Source of the DNA: Trichopria drosophilae
Taxonomy: Eukaryota > Arthropoda > Insecta > Hymenoptera > Diapriidae
Direction of reading: 5' to 3'
Assembly (NCBI GenBank): GCA_030407085.1
Contig: CM059582.1
Coordinates: 207,792,001-207,856,000, forward strand
Length of the DNA: 64,000 nucleotides
Shown here one piece after another: positions 14,301-29,300 of the stretch. A model generated the notes under the pieces. That model made no database searches. It was not told the origin of the DNA and was given only the letters and a program-made list of their open reading frames with translations. The position numbers were made by a program, and so were the translations under genes. The first letter of the stretch is position 1. Each line of letters starts with the position of its first letter.

Positions 14301-17300
14301 GTGTAAAATAGATGGATATATAATTGTTTATGTTTCGATCCTACATTCGGGTCATCTTCAGATTTTATAACCTTAAATTAATCTTATAGGTTATTATTAA
14401 TACTGACCGATGAATATCAATACCAAATTAACAGATATAATTTATCTCTCGGTCGAGAAAAAAAAATAAAATGAATAGGATTAATATTATCATTAACTAT
14501 TAACAATTTTCTATTATTTTATTAATAGAACTAATAAAATAAACAAATGATAAAATTTTAAAAAAAAACTGAGAAATATTATTCAGCGGGTCTGATAATT
14601 CCCGAATACATATTGAAATTGGTAGGAAAAGCTCGAAAGGGTTTACATAAAGCTAATGAATTTTACCCTGCTAAGCGTCTGTCAAAATGGACCCATGATA
14701 TACGTGGTAAATTTCACATTTTTAACCTTGCCAGTTTCCTAGACAGGAGTTTTGACAAACTTTGAGATTTTTTTCCTTCGAGTGGGAAAATTGCCGCGTA
14801 CTTAACCTCTAATTTCTAATTTCTAGAGGTAAAAATTTAGTGCTACACACAGTATTACATTTTTGCGCTTGAAAATTACAACGCAATTTTTGCAGTGTCC
14901 ATAGTAGTATCAGGTAAATTTAGAAAAACTTTGGGAAATTACTAACCTCATATAGACCCGGGAATTTTACCAACATTTAGTAATTAGGAATTTCTAAAAT
15001 TCATTACTACTTTTTACAATAGTATAGACAAAATTGTGCAATCTTTCGCGCGCATTCGAATATTGTCCACTCTCAAAAACTTTGGAATTTCAACTGTAAA
15101 TTGTATATGTCTAATGCGGTTATTTTTCCAATTGAGATTTACATTTGAACAAATTCTTTTCTTTTCGTGCTCGATAGTAAAATTCATCGTGGGCTCGAAA
15201 AGTGGAATGTCTCTTGTAAAAATGAAGCGTATATTTAAGCGTCCGGTGAGAATACAAGTAATGTTTTTGCGAAATTGTACGCCTCATCAAGGGAATCGCA
15301 CGTTTAAAATAAGTTTAAATGACTCTTATTTGAGAAGAGTTCTGAAGCGTGAATATACGCCGTTTAAGCGTTAGCTAAGCGTCTAGTTAAGCGGCTTTTG
15401 AGAGCGCAGAAGAATTCTTTTTACTTTTGTACGCTACAAGAGAAAACCGATTTTTACAATCTTCTACAAGTTTCCTTACGAAACCTTATAATGTTTATTA
15501 TTGAAAAATTATTTTGCTCCGTATTATTCTAGAAGAATATCAATAATTTTTTTAACCATTATCAATGAACATTTTTAATACAATACACGTGTAATACAAT
15601 TATATTACGTCTTAGAAACTGATTCACGCGCAGACTTTGTTTCATTTTAAGCGTTACATGCTGTTGATTACACAGATCAAAGTGCTTTTGTTGTTGGGAA
15701 GCTGTGGGTTATTTCCGACGTAATTTTGTGCGCAGAATCCAAATCCGAAGTCATGTGGTCCACCACGTCAGGGTTTTGAGGTTATGTACTCGAAGAACGC
15801 GTTTTCTGCCACTTTTGAGGTTATGTACAGAAGATACAACATTTTTAGGAGTTTCTCCTTTCGTTCGATCATATGGTACTACTCTTTTTCTTTAATATGA
15901 GAGGCGCAGAATTCAATTACAACTTTTCTTCACTAACATACGTCAATTTGAAATTACGATATAGATGTAAACAAATTTACCTTCTAACGTTCTTGTAGAA
16001 CAAGCTCCGGGTCAAATTCATCGTCATGAAAACTATATAAATATAAAGAACTATATAAAATAGGGATTTTGATAACTTGTTTATACTTTATTGTTTTAAA
16101 TCCGCCTTCTTGGATTAAAAAGGCAACAAAAATTGTTGCAAACTGTGCGCAACCTCAAACATAGCAAACTAACGTGTTTTTCGAGTACATAATCTCAAAT
16201 ATATCAAAATCCTGACGCGATGGACCAATTCTGCCTTGTTCGAATTTTAGGCACACAATTACGTCGGAAATGATCCACAGCTTCCTTGTGTTATGAATTA
16301 TGCACAAATTGGCCGTACTTTCCGATTCTGACCTTATAATTTTTAAAAAATATGATCCAAAAACGATACAATCGATTATTTAACAAAAAGTCGGATTTTT
16401 GGACCCTCATTTTATTCGCTCAACTATTTCGTGCCGAAATTTTATGAGGAGGTCATTATAAAGTGAAAATTTCACGCTGAATTCGATTGTTTACTGCATT
16501 TACAAAAATGTATGAATGCTTTGATAACCTATTTTCTATGTTTCTGAGGTCGCTCTTCGACTACCGATGAGAAAATTTAAAAAAAAAAGTAATTTAACCT
16601 CAGTTTTTTAAATAAATACATAAAAAACGTGATGGACCATTTCTGACTTCGGGTTCAATTTCACGTTTTATGAATTCTTAAAGGGCCCTCATATTTTTTG
16701 CGGTAGTAAAAGTACACAAACTAAACCGATTCCTCCGCTTAAAGTTGTAGAGTTACAAAGAAGTATGGAACTTTAACCTCAATTAGGAAAGATTTCCGAA
16801 ATTTTATGCCTGAAATTTACCACTGATGTGTAAACATTTTCCAAACTATTTTTTTTCTCTCTTTGTGTACATACAAAAATTATTATGTTTATTATTTTAT
16901 CATGATTTCTCACCGAAGTTCAAATGCACACTTATTCTACATGATCACAGAATATGTATTGTTTTGGACTCTATATATTTCAAAAAGAATAAAATGTTGA
17001 AAAAGAAACGAAAAAAAGTAATAAAACAAAACTAAAAACAAGATAAAACAAATCTTACAGTACATATTTGTATATGTTTGTTGTATTTCCATTTTGGATG
17101 TACACGTAACGAGACCTATTTTGAGGTTCGAATAACATAATTGTCCTTGGGTTCTTAGGACGAAGTACAGAAATTGAAGCTCGAAGAGCAAGAGTCGACC
17201 AAAGCTTTGTTGGAAAGGATATTCCCCGAAATCAAAGTATCGGAAAAGTCCCACGATCAGTGGGTGAAGGCATTCGAGGACAGGGTTTGCGAAGCCCTTA

Positions 17301-20300
17301 ACGATTTGAAAAAAGATCAAGCGAAGGACGATACTGCAAACCCAGAACTCGAAAAGGAGAACAAGAGCTTGCAGGGATTAGTGTCTCATTATAAGAAAAT
17401 CATTTATGACACGGTAAAAACATTTTTCTTTTTTATTAACCTAAAAATTGAATCAAATGTTTATTGAAAAGTATTTTCCTTTGTAGGAGAGTATGTTGAA
17501 TGAGTTGCAAAGTCACATAGAATCGGAAGAAATACGGTGGCAGGCACAACTCCGGCAGAAGGAAAATGAAGTCACAAATCTTAGGGTAGAGGTTACGGGT
17601 CTTCGAAATAACACAACAGTAAGCGATAAGGTAAATCCCATTTTTATTTTACAATTTAAACTAATTTTAGTATTTAAGTCAACATATCTAAACGTTAAAT
17701 TAAAATCTTTCTTACGATTGGTGAAGGTTAAGTTAGCGAAATACTTTTAATAATACTTACAATTTTCCTTTTCTTCGAATATTTGCAACGAGTAATTAAA
17801 GTGAGGTCGAAGAGCATGCTGTAGGTTCGATTGTATAATATATTTTAGTATTGTGTTGTTGTAAGTTGTGATATTTTGATACATTGTGAAACGATTAAGA
17901 CGTCTCTTTAGGACCCTTTTATATCTTTCTATATAAAGAAACTCCTTTTGAATATTTATTATAGTAAGACTAAATAATAGTTAGTTTTAAATAAACGAAT
18001 CAATCGTTTTTCTTTGGGGTTTTATTACGGTGAATGTGGCAGTTGGTGGGTGCACTCGCTTATCACATCACGGACTCCGCACTGGATTATAAAGATAGTG
18101 ACGGAGTCAAATTTGCATTTAACTGCATCGAGAAATCCTTGCCCACTATCACCAGTGAGGTATGGATCTTATTTTCGTTGGTTAAAAAAAAAGAAATTCT
18201 CGACCGCTTTGTAATGGTTGCCAAAGTACGCTTGAAGAAAGCGACCCAGACAAAATTCATCAAATTATATTTTTCATATTTACTATCCCGTAAGAAACAA
18301 TGATCATTATGGTAGTATTCCATTTAGTGATTTATCATTCATCTGATGAGTTTCATGTTACGTCATCAACGGTTGTCAAAAATAGAAGAAATGTTCGCTT
18401 GATTTTATTGATGCACGTGTTTCTGCTTGCTAGTACTTGTTTTGCATTTGGAAAAGATCAGACGTTGATTGATTCGCACATTATTGACATTGCAATTCAA
18501 GTTTTTCTGTTTAGTGATGATGAAATAGGTTAATCTTAACCCATTAACGATAAAAATGTGTAATATTTTTGTTTACAATTAAATGTTGTTCAATATTTAT
18601 ATTTTATCTGATTGAAATTGGTTTATACAAACATTTTCTCATACTTTCTGTGAAATCGAAGGTCGGCGGTTCAAATCTTCTATCGGTACTTTTTTTTTTT
18701 CTTTTTAAACTATTTTAAAAATTATTAGTCGGGAAATTTTCATATTTTAAACAAAACAATATTTCGAAATTGTTTTAAAAATGTCGAAAAACATCGAAAA
18801 ATGACGGAAAGACAAATTTAATGTGGGATAACAAAAATTTATTTGTACATTTCATTGTTAAAGGGTTAATTGAAACTAAATGAAATTTTGTTAAATTTTT
18901 GTTGTTTTTTTTTAACGTGATATTTTATTCTATCTAGCTCCAACAAAAAATAACCGAGCTCGAAGAGAGGTTATCAGAAGCGCAAGAGGCGAAGAAGTTA
19001 AACGAGTCACCAGTCCGATCTAAACAGTCGCCAGATCGGTCTACTGACTTTGCAGCAGTAGAACAGCTGAATGAGGTAAGCAATAAATAAATCAAACTTA
19101 TGAATTGATAAAACTTGAAATAATATGAGACATGGTAGTTTTAAAAATTCACTTTAAATGGTTATTATGAAGAGAAAAACAGTCATTGTTTCGATAAATC
19201 GAAACGCACATTTTTTACAAAATTGTAAAAAAAAGTCATTTAGATGAAAATTTAGTGTACTCCATTTTTTGAGGTTATATTTTATTTGAGAATTTTGGTA
19301 CCGTCTCGAAAATTATATGTTTTAAAAGTATAATATCAGGTCATAATACAGAAAAATGTTTGCGGTTCTTTCTAAAAAATTTCGTCCAGAAGAAAAAAAA
19401 TATTGGAGAGTTTCCTATGTAAATCTATAAAAAAAAAAAAGGTAGTTTAAATATTTTTCATGCGTAAATTATTATTCTCCATCAAACAAAACTATTGTGT
19501 GACATTTTCCAACGTCCAGTGTAAACAAACAATTGTTTGTTCATCAATAATACTAAATTTATCATTTTTATACAGTTTCCTAAATCTGGGAATGCGCCGA
19601 AGTTGACACCGGCTCCCTAACCTCAAAAATTAAAAGTATCTCGGAATGTCTCATATACTACATGATGTTATTGTTATTTTGTTTTTTATATTTCAAAATA
19701 TACTTTTTAATGTTACTGAAACCTCTAACCTGACTATTTTCGTATGTAATAAGTTCAACGAAATACCAATTAACAAAAATCAAGGAAAAAACTAATAAAC
19801 ATTACATACGATGAGTTTTTTAGTATGTCCTTTCGATTGGTGTAGGTTAAAATGTCAAAAACAGTAAAAAACAGATTTTTTAGGTTTATGTTAAAAGAAC
19901 ACCATTTTTTTTTTCAAATCATAACCAAGAAATATGTTTTATAAAACCTTAAATTATATAAATGGAACTTGAAATGTTCAAAATGACAAAAAAAAAATAC
20001 GTGTAAAAGTTTACTGACATTTTTTTATCACTTTTGAAGTTTTCTAAAAACTGCCAATTTCAAAGTTTTTCTTAAATTTGGTTATTTATGAACAAAAAAA
20101 TTTTAAACGTATAATTTCGTAATTTTTTTACTTAAAAATACCAATTAATTTCATGGAATTTTTAGATATTTAATATTTATAACTTATATTTAATATTATA
20201 AAAAGTATTCGACTCGAAATAATTGTATGAGACTAGTGAATAAAATAAACAATGACGAAAGTATGGTTTTTTTTGCTAATTTTATACATTTATAAATTTT

Positions 20301-23300
20301 TGGAAATAAACTTTGCAAACAAAATTTACGTAAGAAATCGTGTTCTTTCAACATAAATCTAAAAATGAATAATTACACGATTAATTCTTGGATAATGTCG
20401 GTCCTTTTATAAAAACAATAATCGAACAAATTAATTTTCACAAACAATTACTGCGTTTCGATGGAAACAACAAATAATGGAAAAAAGTGTAAGATTCAGA
20501 TTTTGTATTACTGTCTCCCACAAAATCTCGATTTTAACCGTCGGAATACAACGAATTTAAGAAACTTACATAATATAGTGGTCCTCCTCATATTTTAACC
20601 ATACAAGTCCAGGAAGATGGCGGCTTCTTCTCTTAATTTAACGCTTCCTCTCATCCCCACGACTGAGAGAATATGATATATTGAAGAATATGAGAGAATA
20701 CAAACAGAGAGAAGACACATACAGTGGCCCTCCACTTATTTTAACTCCTCTTATTTTAATTCCGTCCTTTATTTTAACTTTCGTTCGTCCTTTATGTTAA
20801 CTTCTTCCCCTCATGCGTTCCCCCACTATTCGCCATTTGAAAGTGTCAAAAAGAGTGCGGACTGCTGTTTGCGCTTGCGCATACAGGCGAAGAAAGACAA
20901 AATAAGGGAAGAAGCCGCCATCTTCCTTGACTCGTTAAAAGTTACAATAAGGGGAGCGCCACTGTAGTGGCGTTCTTCTTCACCTGCAAGCGCAAGCGCA
21001 AACAGCAGTCCGCACTCTTTTGAATGTGGACAGCTACTACAAGGGAACTCACGAGGGGGGACAGTTAAAATAAGGGACGCAGTTGAAATAAGAGGAGTTA
21101 AAATAAGTGAAGGACTACTAAAGTACAAACGCATGACGAATGGTGGGGGATCTCAGGAGGGGACCAAGTTAAAATAACGGACGAAAAAAAGTCGAAATAA
21201 CGGACGCAGTTAAAATAAAGGAAGGACTACTAAAGTGGATTCTGTTTTCCTCTAGTGTCATTATTAAGAACTATTGTCTATTGTAAAAAGCAAGTTTCGT
21301 CCACAGTTTAACATTAAAAGTTAAAATAAGGTGAGGGCCACTGTAATGGCGTTCTTCTTCACCTGTAAGCGCAAGCGCAAACAGCAGTCCGCACTCTTTT
21401 GAATGTGGACAGCTACTACAAGGGAACTCACGAGAGGGGACAGTTAAAATAAGGGACGCAGTTGAAATAAGAGGAGTTAAAATAAGTGAAGGACTACTAA
21501 AGTACAAACGCATGACGAATGATGGGGGATCTCACGAGGGGACCAAGTTAAAATAACGGACGAAAAAAAGTCGAAATAACGGACGCAGTTAAAATAAAGG
21601 AAGGACTACTAAAGTGGATTCTGTTTTCCTCTAGTGTCATTATTAAGAACTATTGTCTATTGTAAAAAGCAAGTTTCGTCCACAGTTTAACATTAAAAGT
21701 TAAAATAAGGTGAGGGCCACTGTAATGGCGTTCTTCTTCACCTGTAAGCGCAAGCGCAAACAGCAGTCCGCACTCTTTTGAATGTGGACAGCTACTACAA
21801 GGGAACTCACGAGAGGGGACAGTTAAAATAAGGGACGCAGTTGAAATAAGAGGAGTTAAAATAAGTGAAGGACTACTAAAGTACAAACGCATGACGAATG
21901 ATGGGGGATCTCACGAGGGGACCAAGTTAAAATAACGGACGCAGTTAAAATAAGAGGAGTTAAAATAAGGGAAGGACTACTAAAGTGGATTCTGTTTTCC
22001 TCTAGTGTCAGTATTAAGAACTATTGTCTATTGTAAAAAGCAAGTTTCGTCCACAGTTTAACATTAAAAGTTAAAATAAGGTGAGGGCCACTGTAATGGC
22101 GTTCTTCTTCACCTGTAAGCGCAAGCGCAAACAGCAGTCCGCACTCTTTTGAATGTGGACAGCTACTACAAGGGAACTCACGAGAGGGGACAGTTAAAAT
22201 AAGGGACGCAGAAATAAGAGGAGTTAAAATAAGTGAAGACTACTAAACTACAAATGGCGAATGGTGGGGGATCTCACGAGGGGGAAATAACGGACGCAGT
22301 TAAAATAAGAGAGTTAAAATAAGGGAAGGACTACTAAAGTGGATTCTGTTTTTCCTAGTGTCTTAAGAACTAAGAGTTTCGACGCTTTAAAAGTTAAAAT
22401 AAGGTGAGGGCCACTGTAATGGCGTTCTTTCTTCACCTGTAAGGCGCAAACAGCAGTCCGCACTCTTTTGAATGTGGACAGCTACTACAAGGGAAATCAC
22501 GAGGGGGGACAGTTAAAATAAGGGACGCAGTTGAAATAAGAGGAGTTAAAATAAGTGAAGGACTACTAAAGTACAAACGCATGACGAATGATGGGGGATC
22601 TCACGAGGGGACCAAGTTAAAATAACGGACGCAGTTAAAATAAGAGGAGTTAAAATAAAGGAAGGACTACTAAAGTGGCTTCTGTTTTCCTCTAGTGTCA
22701 GTATTAAGAACTATTGTCTATTGTAAAAAGCAAGTTTCGTTCGCAGGACATCAACCCAGAATTAATCTTACAATTTTTCAAGCGGTCAAGAAATTATAAA
22801 TTTGTTTACATAAATAAAAAATGTATTTTTTGTTGTTATTTTTGTTGAATTTTAACTCAGACAATCGAAAGAGCATACACAAAAATAGTCGGATGAGGAA
22901 TTTCTTAATCGTTTTCCTCAATTTTTGGTATTTCGTTGAACTAGACGTAAAATTGTAAATGTGAAAAGGTTTAATCAGACGCTTTAATTATTAACTTTTA
23001 ACTAACGTAACAAATTACGGCTAATAGGAAAAGTCAAGACTATCGCAAGAATTGCTGACTGAAAGTAGTAAACGAGCTACGTTAGACGCCGAGGTGGCAA
23101 AGCTCCGCGTTCTCGTAGAAACCAGTGAAGCGAACTTGGCGCAGGAGAAAGAAACCGTCTCACAACTGCAACAAGAAGTATCGCAACTCAAGGTACACGC
23201 ATCTCCATTTTTTGGAATTGTTTATAATAAAAAGGAACAGTTAAAACTAAAAATATCTGGTTACAGAACAAAGTATGCGGTGATAGCATCAGTTCGGAGC

Positions 23301-26300
23301 AGTCAACGTTGAACGGCCCGCCTGCTGCCACCGATCCTTCACAATCCGAGGTAAGTGACTAACCAAAACTAAAATCCACACTTAATCATTTCATTAAAAA
23401 AAACGTAATAACGGTACTCATAAGTCATCCAGTTAAAACTTGCTTTTTTGATACAATCATCAATACATTTAATGCATGAAACTTGCGCCTTAATATCATT
23501 ACAGAAATGTATTTAGCCAGGTATCTTTTGACACGGAATTCGATTTTCAATAATCGAGGTTTAACCACGCAATCCGTGTGTAGTTTAACTCGGCATTAAT
23601 CTTAATACAAACGTGTGTTTTTGGCGTGACGTTATCATAATCACGCGAAAGACAAAACTTTGTGCTTTAGTGTTATCGCTTATGAGACTAATACGAAAAG
23701 TAAAAGAAATTGTAATTTGCATTGAAACATTTAATCATTTACCTGAATAATACGCAGCCAATGGTAGGATCGCAATCATTGATTGCTGCCTTAGAAAAAA
23801 CCCTCCTCAAGAACACAGAGCTCGAAAACTGTTCGATTATCGAGACTGACGATTCGGTCGAAGTTGACACCGGCTCCCTAACCTCAAAAATTACTTCCAA
23901 TACCTGTCACAACACAGATAACAAGATCCAGGCTAACACGAACCCTTTGAACGGCCAGCAGCATAAAAAACACAAGAAAAAGAGGAAGGTAAAGATTAAT
24001 CGTGGCAAGTCTGTAATGGGCACCGGTACACAATCGTTTCTGCTCGAGTCGTCACCAGTTTCACTCTCCCGTATCGCAATGGCGCCCTCTACTTTGTGAC
24101 AATTTTCGAAGCGCATTCTTCGATCATTCCACAATTTGGAAAGACGCCAACGTTGATACGGGATTCAGTATTTCCTCTTTCTTTGTGCTGTCATAATTTT
24201 TGTCCAGTGGACACGTAGATGCTCTTAAAATATTTTTCTGGCCGTACGTTTTGACATAATTGACAGCTCTGCACGTTTGACAGTACACTTTTTGTTACCG
24301 GCCAGAGAGTAGTGCCAGTAATTTGATTGTAAGTAGATCGTAATGTCGCAGACTTTATTTTTACTTCTTTTTTTTTTTTTTTTGAAAACTACCAATTTCC
24401 CGATCTAGGCAGGAAGAAATATTCAGGACACATTGGCATCGTACGTTCCCTTTTTCCCAGTGTTTGTTTTTGGTTGAATTTTCACGCGAGAAATTCCCTA
24501 GGGGTTTCGATGTAACTGGGCAATGTTACTGGATCATTCAAGGGTGTAAAGGTGCGAAAGAAAAAAAGGGAACTAATGGCTTTTTAGGTTAACTTCGTGA
24601 AAGAGACTACACAATAACAAGTCACGTCGATCTTCACAGTCACGTTTTTATATTGAAAAAAAACTGTGAGAATCGACACATCACATTACACGTGTAACAC
24701 GCATAAAACATCGTTAAGTAGGAGCTCACATCATGTTTTAATCATAGCGGTTTCTCGTCGAATAACGTGTTTATTGTGTTTTGGTTGTCCCGACAGTCGA
24801 CTATGAAACCCACGGCTAAGAAGCGCAGATTTGCAGGTACGCAACAACAAAAATGTGCTGCTGAAAATGTTAGCTGTTGCCTTTGTCGTCAACGGTCGAT
24901 GCTAGGCATTTAGCGGCATTTTTTTTTCTCCATTGGATTTAAAACTCTCACCCTCACGTTTTTTGTTGTAAATCTCGCGCCTTTTATTCACACAAAAGAC
25001 ATTGGGTATCATTTGTAAAATTTATTCATCTTATCATTTTTTTAATCGAAATTTTTAAGCCACTCTCCAATTCTGGTGCTCGATAAAAAGTCGCACAACG
25101 AAGAAATTCAGAAATGTTGTTGAAAAGCCTAGTATCAGCGTCGCTGTTACACTTTCCGACAATTTCAGTGTTGTGTTTTAATTTTGTGTTTACACTCTAA
25201 TTAATGTCAGTGTCTACGTTTCGTGACTTAAATATAAAGATGTTTTTTTTTATGTCTCCTGTTTTTTTGGATTAAATGACATGTACATGTATTTTTCCTC
25301 GATGAATTCGGATTTCTGTTTTCTTTTTTTATTTGCACAGTTTATTGTATGTTTTGCACTTTGATTTCCTTGAGTTTGTTTACGTGTTTTGGAGTTCTTA
25401 GGTGAAACACGAACAAATTTGTTTATAAGGGTTGTTGATTTATTTTTAACGAAGCTAAACTGAATAAACTGAAATTTATGAGGGTTTTTTAAGTAGGTTT
25501 TTTAATAGTCCAGGAAACGAACGAAAAAATAGAGGGAAAAATTGTAACAGGACCGATTTTTACGTGATAATTACTAAAAAAAATAAGTTAAAAATATATG
25601 AAAACATTTGTGAGGTTCTAAGGTTTTCATATACGAAATTACACTCGACCAGTCATCGCGCTTGAAACTTCGCTTCTGGTCATGTACAGTGGTCCTCCCC
25701 ATATTTTAACCTTTCGAGTCAAGGAAGATGACGGCTTCTTCCCTTAATTTAACACTTCCCCTCATCCCGACAACTGACAGTATGAGAGAATATAAACAAA
25801 GTAATATGATGATCTTTCGACATTTTTCATTTGCAACACGGCAACGTCGTCTTAAGGGGAGGGTGCATCAACGAAATACACCTTTAAAAAATTATTTCTT
25901 TAGTAATTTTTTACGAGGAATACAGTAGTGTAAAAATAAAAAGTGGAAAAGTTATGCTTGTCCCGAAAATTTTAAGGCGAAAAACAAGTTGCGTTCTTGA
26001 AAAAAATGCATCTACATTTTTCTAAATTAATTTAAAAATTCAAAAAAACTAGAGTGAACATAAAACTAAATAATTACGGATGGATTTTAAAAAATTCATA
26101 TTTTTTTCGAAAAAATAATTTTGTTATGGAAGAAAACAATTTTTTGAACGATCAAAAACAATGTTTACATTTTTTATTCTAGTACCACTAAATTCCACGT
26201 TAAAAATTGCTCTAGAAATAATTTTTCCGACACCTACATATTAGCGCGAAAAAACATTTATTTTTTCGAAAAAATGCTTCTACATTTTTCTAAATTAATT

Positions 26301-29300
26301 TAAAAATTAAAAAAAAAAATTATGGTGAACGTAAAACGACATTTTCTAAATAATTATAGATAGATTTAAAAAAATTGATTTTGTAAGTTTTTTTTTTTCG
26401 AAAAAAATAAATCTTTTATGGGCCAAAAAAAAATTTTTTTATTCTAGCACCACTGAATGCCACGTCAAAAACTGCTAAAGAAATAATTTTTTCAAATTTT
26501 TTAAAGTTGTATTTCATAGAGCTGAGTTTTTGGGTACAAAATTTATATTTAATGTTTATCATAGTTTCAACCAAGGACAGTCGGTTTTTGCTATCGCACT
26601 GCAACTTAGTAGCTTTTTTTAATAACAGTCGTCTCTTCACAGATTAGAAAAATTATTTAATATTTTGAGTTTGCAATATTTGTTTGAAGTTCAAGCACAG
26701 GATAAAATTCATGACAATATTTCTCGTTTATGTGTACATATTATCAAACATTCTTAAAATTAAATTTAAATTATGTTGATTTGTGTAAGTTAATTCGAAA
26801 TATACAAAAATTTAAATATTGTGTAGTTTCATTAAAACTGCAATGCGCAAAATACAAATGTTCAAAAATGATTATTTTTACAATTTTTTCTTATAATTGT
26901 TTAAAGATTAAAGTTACAAATATGTATTTCAATTAAGTTACTCTATTTTGATGCTAAAATGAAAGTATTAAACTGATAAAAAATCATTTTTAAGGTATTA
27001 TCATGAAATTATTGTAATTGAATTCATAAAATAAAGAAAAATCGTTTTTTTTTTTAAAACGGCCCTTACGATTTTTTTCTTTTTGGTGTCAACATGTTTG
27101 TTAGACCTCCCAAAATAGGAATAAAATCGCATATGCAAGACACTTTGGGTAAAAAGGAACCTGTTTTCAATACCGAGGATTAAGTAATTCAGTAAATTAG
27201 GTTTTTTTTTTCATTTCTATAAAAAATTAATAATAACAAAAAAAAAAATAAAACACAAGAAAAACTACAAAAAAAATACAAAAAGAAATTAAAAACAACA
27301 AAAAATATGGAATGCTGACCAAATAGTAAAATAATACAATTACATTTTGTTTATTTGTCCAACATAACCTCACTTTTTTTAAAATATAACGTAAAATGGA
27401 ATATTGTCAACATTAGCACTTTTAGATAAAAAAAAACGTAGGAAATTACATATACTTTACAAAAAAAAAAAAACAGAATAATAAAGCTCGTTTTGAACAA
27501 CATTTAAATAAGTTGCAACTTCCCAAGCCATTATCTCAAAAATAGCGACAGAGAAAATATCGTGATATTATGAAATTATTGTAATTGAATTCATAAAATA
27601 AGGAAAAATCGTTTTTTAAAAAACGGCCCTAACGATTTTTTTCTTTTTAGTGTCAACATGTTTGTTAGACCTCCCAAAAGTGAAAACAGAAAAACAATCG
27701 CATATGCAAGACACTTTGGGATAAAAGGAACCTGTTTTTAATAATGAGGATTAAGTAATTGAGTAAATTATGTTTTTTTTTTCATTTCTATAAAAAATTA
27801 ATAAGAAAAACAAAAAAAAAAATAATAAAAAACAAGAAAAACTAAAAAAAAAAATACAATAAACGAAAAAAAAAATAAATACTGACCAAATAGTAAAATA
27901 ATACAATTACATTTTGTTTATTTGTCCAACATAACCTCACTTTTTTTAAAATATGACATAAAAAGGGAATATTGTGAACATTAGCATTTTTAGCATAAAA
28001 AATATGTCGGAAATTACATATACTTTACAAAAAAAAGAATAATAAATATCGTTTTGACCAACATTTTAATAAGTTGCAACTTTCCAAACCCTTATCTCAA
28101 AAATGGCGACAGAGAAAATATCGTTCTAACCTTTTTTACAGATTTTTTCATTTCCTGTAATTTTTATTCCACATATTTTGCGTTGTAATGCGCTATTAAA
28201 AAGTTACAGCAATTTTTAAATAAAATGAGGCCTATTTTGTAAAAAAAACAACTTTCCCCCACTCCGATTTGTATTTTAACCTATTAAGGACGGGAGACGC
28301 ACATATTTACGTTGATTTTCGACCTTCATTTTCAACAGGAAATAAAATTAATATTGACCAACCCTACCATTTTCGAGTATGCTCTTTCGATTGGCGTAGT
28401 CAAAATTGTATTTAAATTGCTTTAAAAATCAATATGGCGCGTTTAAAAAAAATTAACAAAATTTCGTGTGTTTCGTTTTTTGTGAATTTTTGCCCCGAAT
28501 CAACCTAACCTCTTCAAAACGTCAATGTCTCGAAAAAATAAACCTTATTCTATCAATTATGAACATTATCGCATGATTCTGAATTATTTTATGAGATATG
28601 GTCGGCCATATTGGATCCACCATCTTGAATTTTAAAAATCTAGCCTCCAATTCGTGATGAACAACCCCAAAAACCCCCGTATACGCATTTTATTGCGATT
28701 TTGAAGCATTTTATTGAATTTCAGTCCACCATATTGGATCCGCCATCTTGAATTTCAAAAATCTAACCTCAAATTGCTGATCAGCAACTTCGAAAACCCT
28801 TGGACCTCCGTTTTAGGGAAAATAATACCCCTGGAGATGCGAATTTCATCAATAATGTTCATAATTTATAGAATAAGGTTTATTTTTTCGAGATATTGAC
28901 GTTTTGAAGAGGTTAGGTTGATTCGGGGCAAAACAAAAAAATTCCTAGTTGAAGTTCGTATATTTTGTGCACTTTTGGTTGCAGAAAGGCATCGATCAGG
29001 CAATATTATTAATACAAAAAACGAAACACTCGAAATTTTGTTAATTTTTTGTCTAAATGCGCCATATTAGATTTTAATGCAATTTTGACTACGCCAATCG
29101 AAAGAGCACTCTCGAAAATGCTAGGGTTGGTCACTTTCAAATCAATATTAATCTTATTTCCTGCTGAGAATGAAGGTCGAAAATTAACGTAAATATTTGC
29201 GTCTCCCGTCCTTAATGGGTTAAAATAAAAATCGGAGTGGGGGAAAGGTGTTTTTTTATAAAATAGGCCTCATTTTATTTAAAAATTGCTGTAATTTTTC

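Larger units (their letters stand above)
12115..14380 (-). mobile_element. Penelope-like element (GIY-YIG class), 5'-truncated
   Basis: Reading on the - strand: an LTR-like segment (14280-14380), RT ORF (14245-13193), GIY-YIG ORF (13089-12712), a 3' region, then a second LTR-like segment (about 12115-12225). Each LTR-like end contains a CTGAAGA...GAAAC motif resembling a hammerhead ribozyme core. The two ORFs are one polyprotein split by a single frameshift near 13195-13205. The N-terminal part of a full Penelope ORF is missing. It sits antisense inside the 6.5 kb RRBP1 intron. Confidence 0.85.

Noticed and set aside
18300..18533. 77-codon ORF following RRBP1 exon h
   Set aside because: Lies wholly in an intron with flanking in-phase exons either side; ends at a TTAA MITE; no acceptor.
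20826..21892. Three near-identical - strand ORFs (80-102 codons)
   Set aside because: They lie in the 379 bp MITE array and repeat with it; no coding signal beyond repetition.
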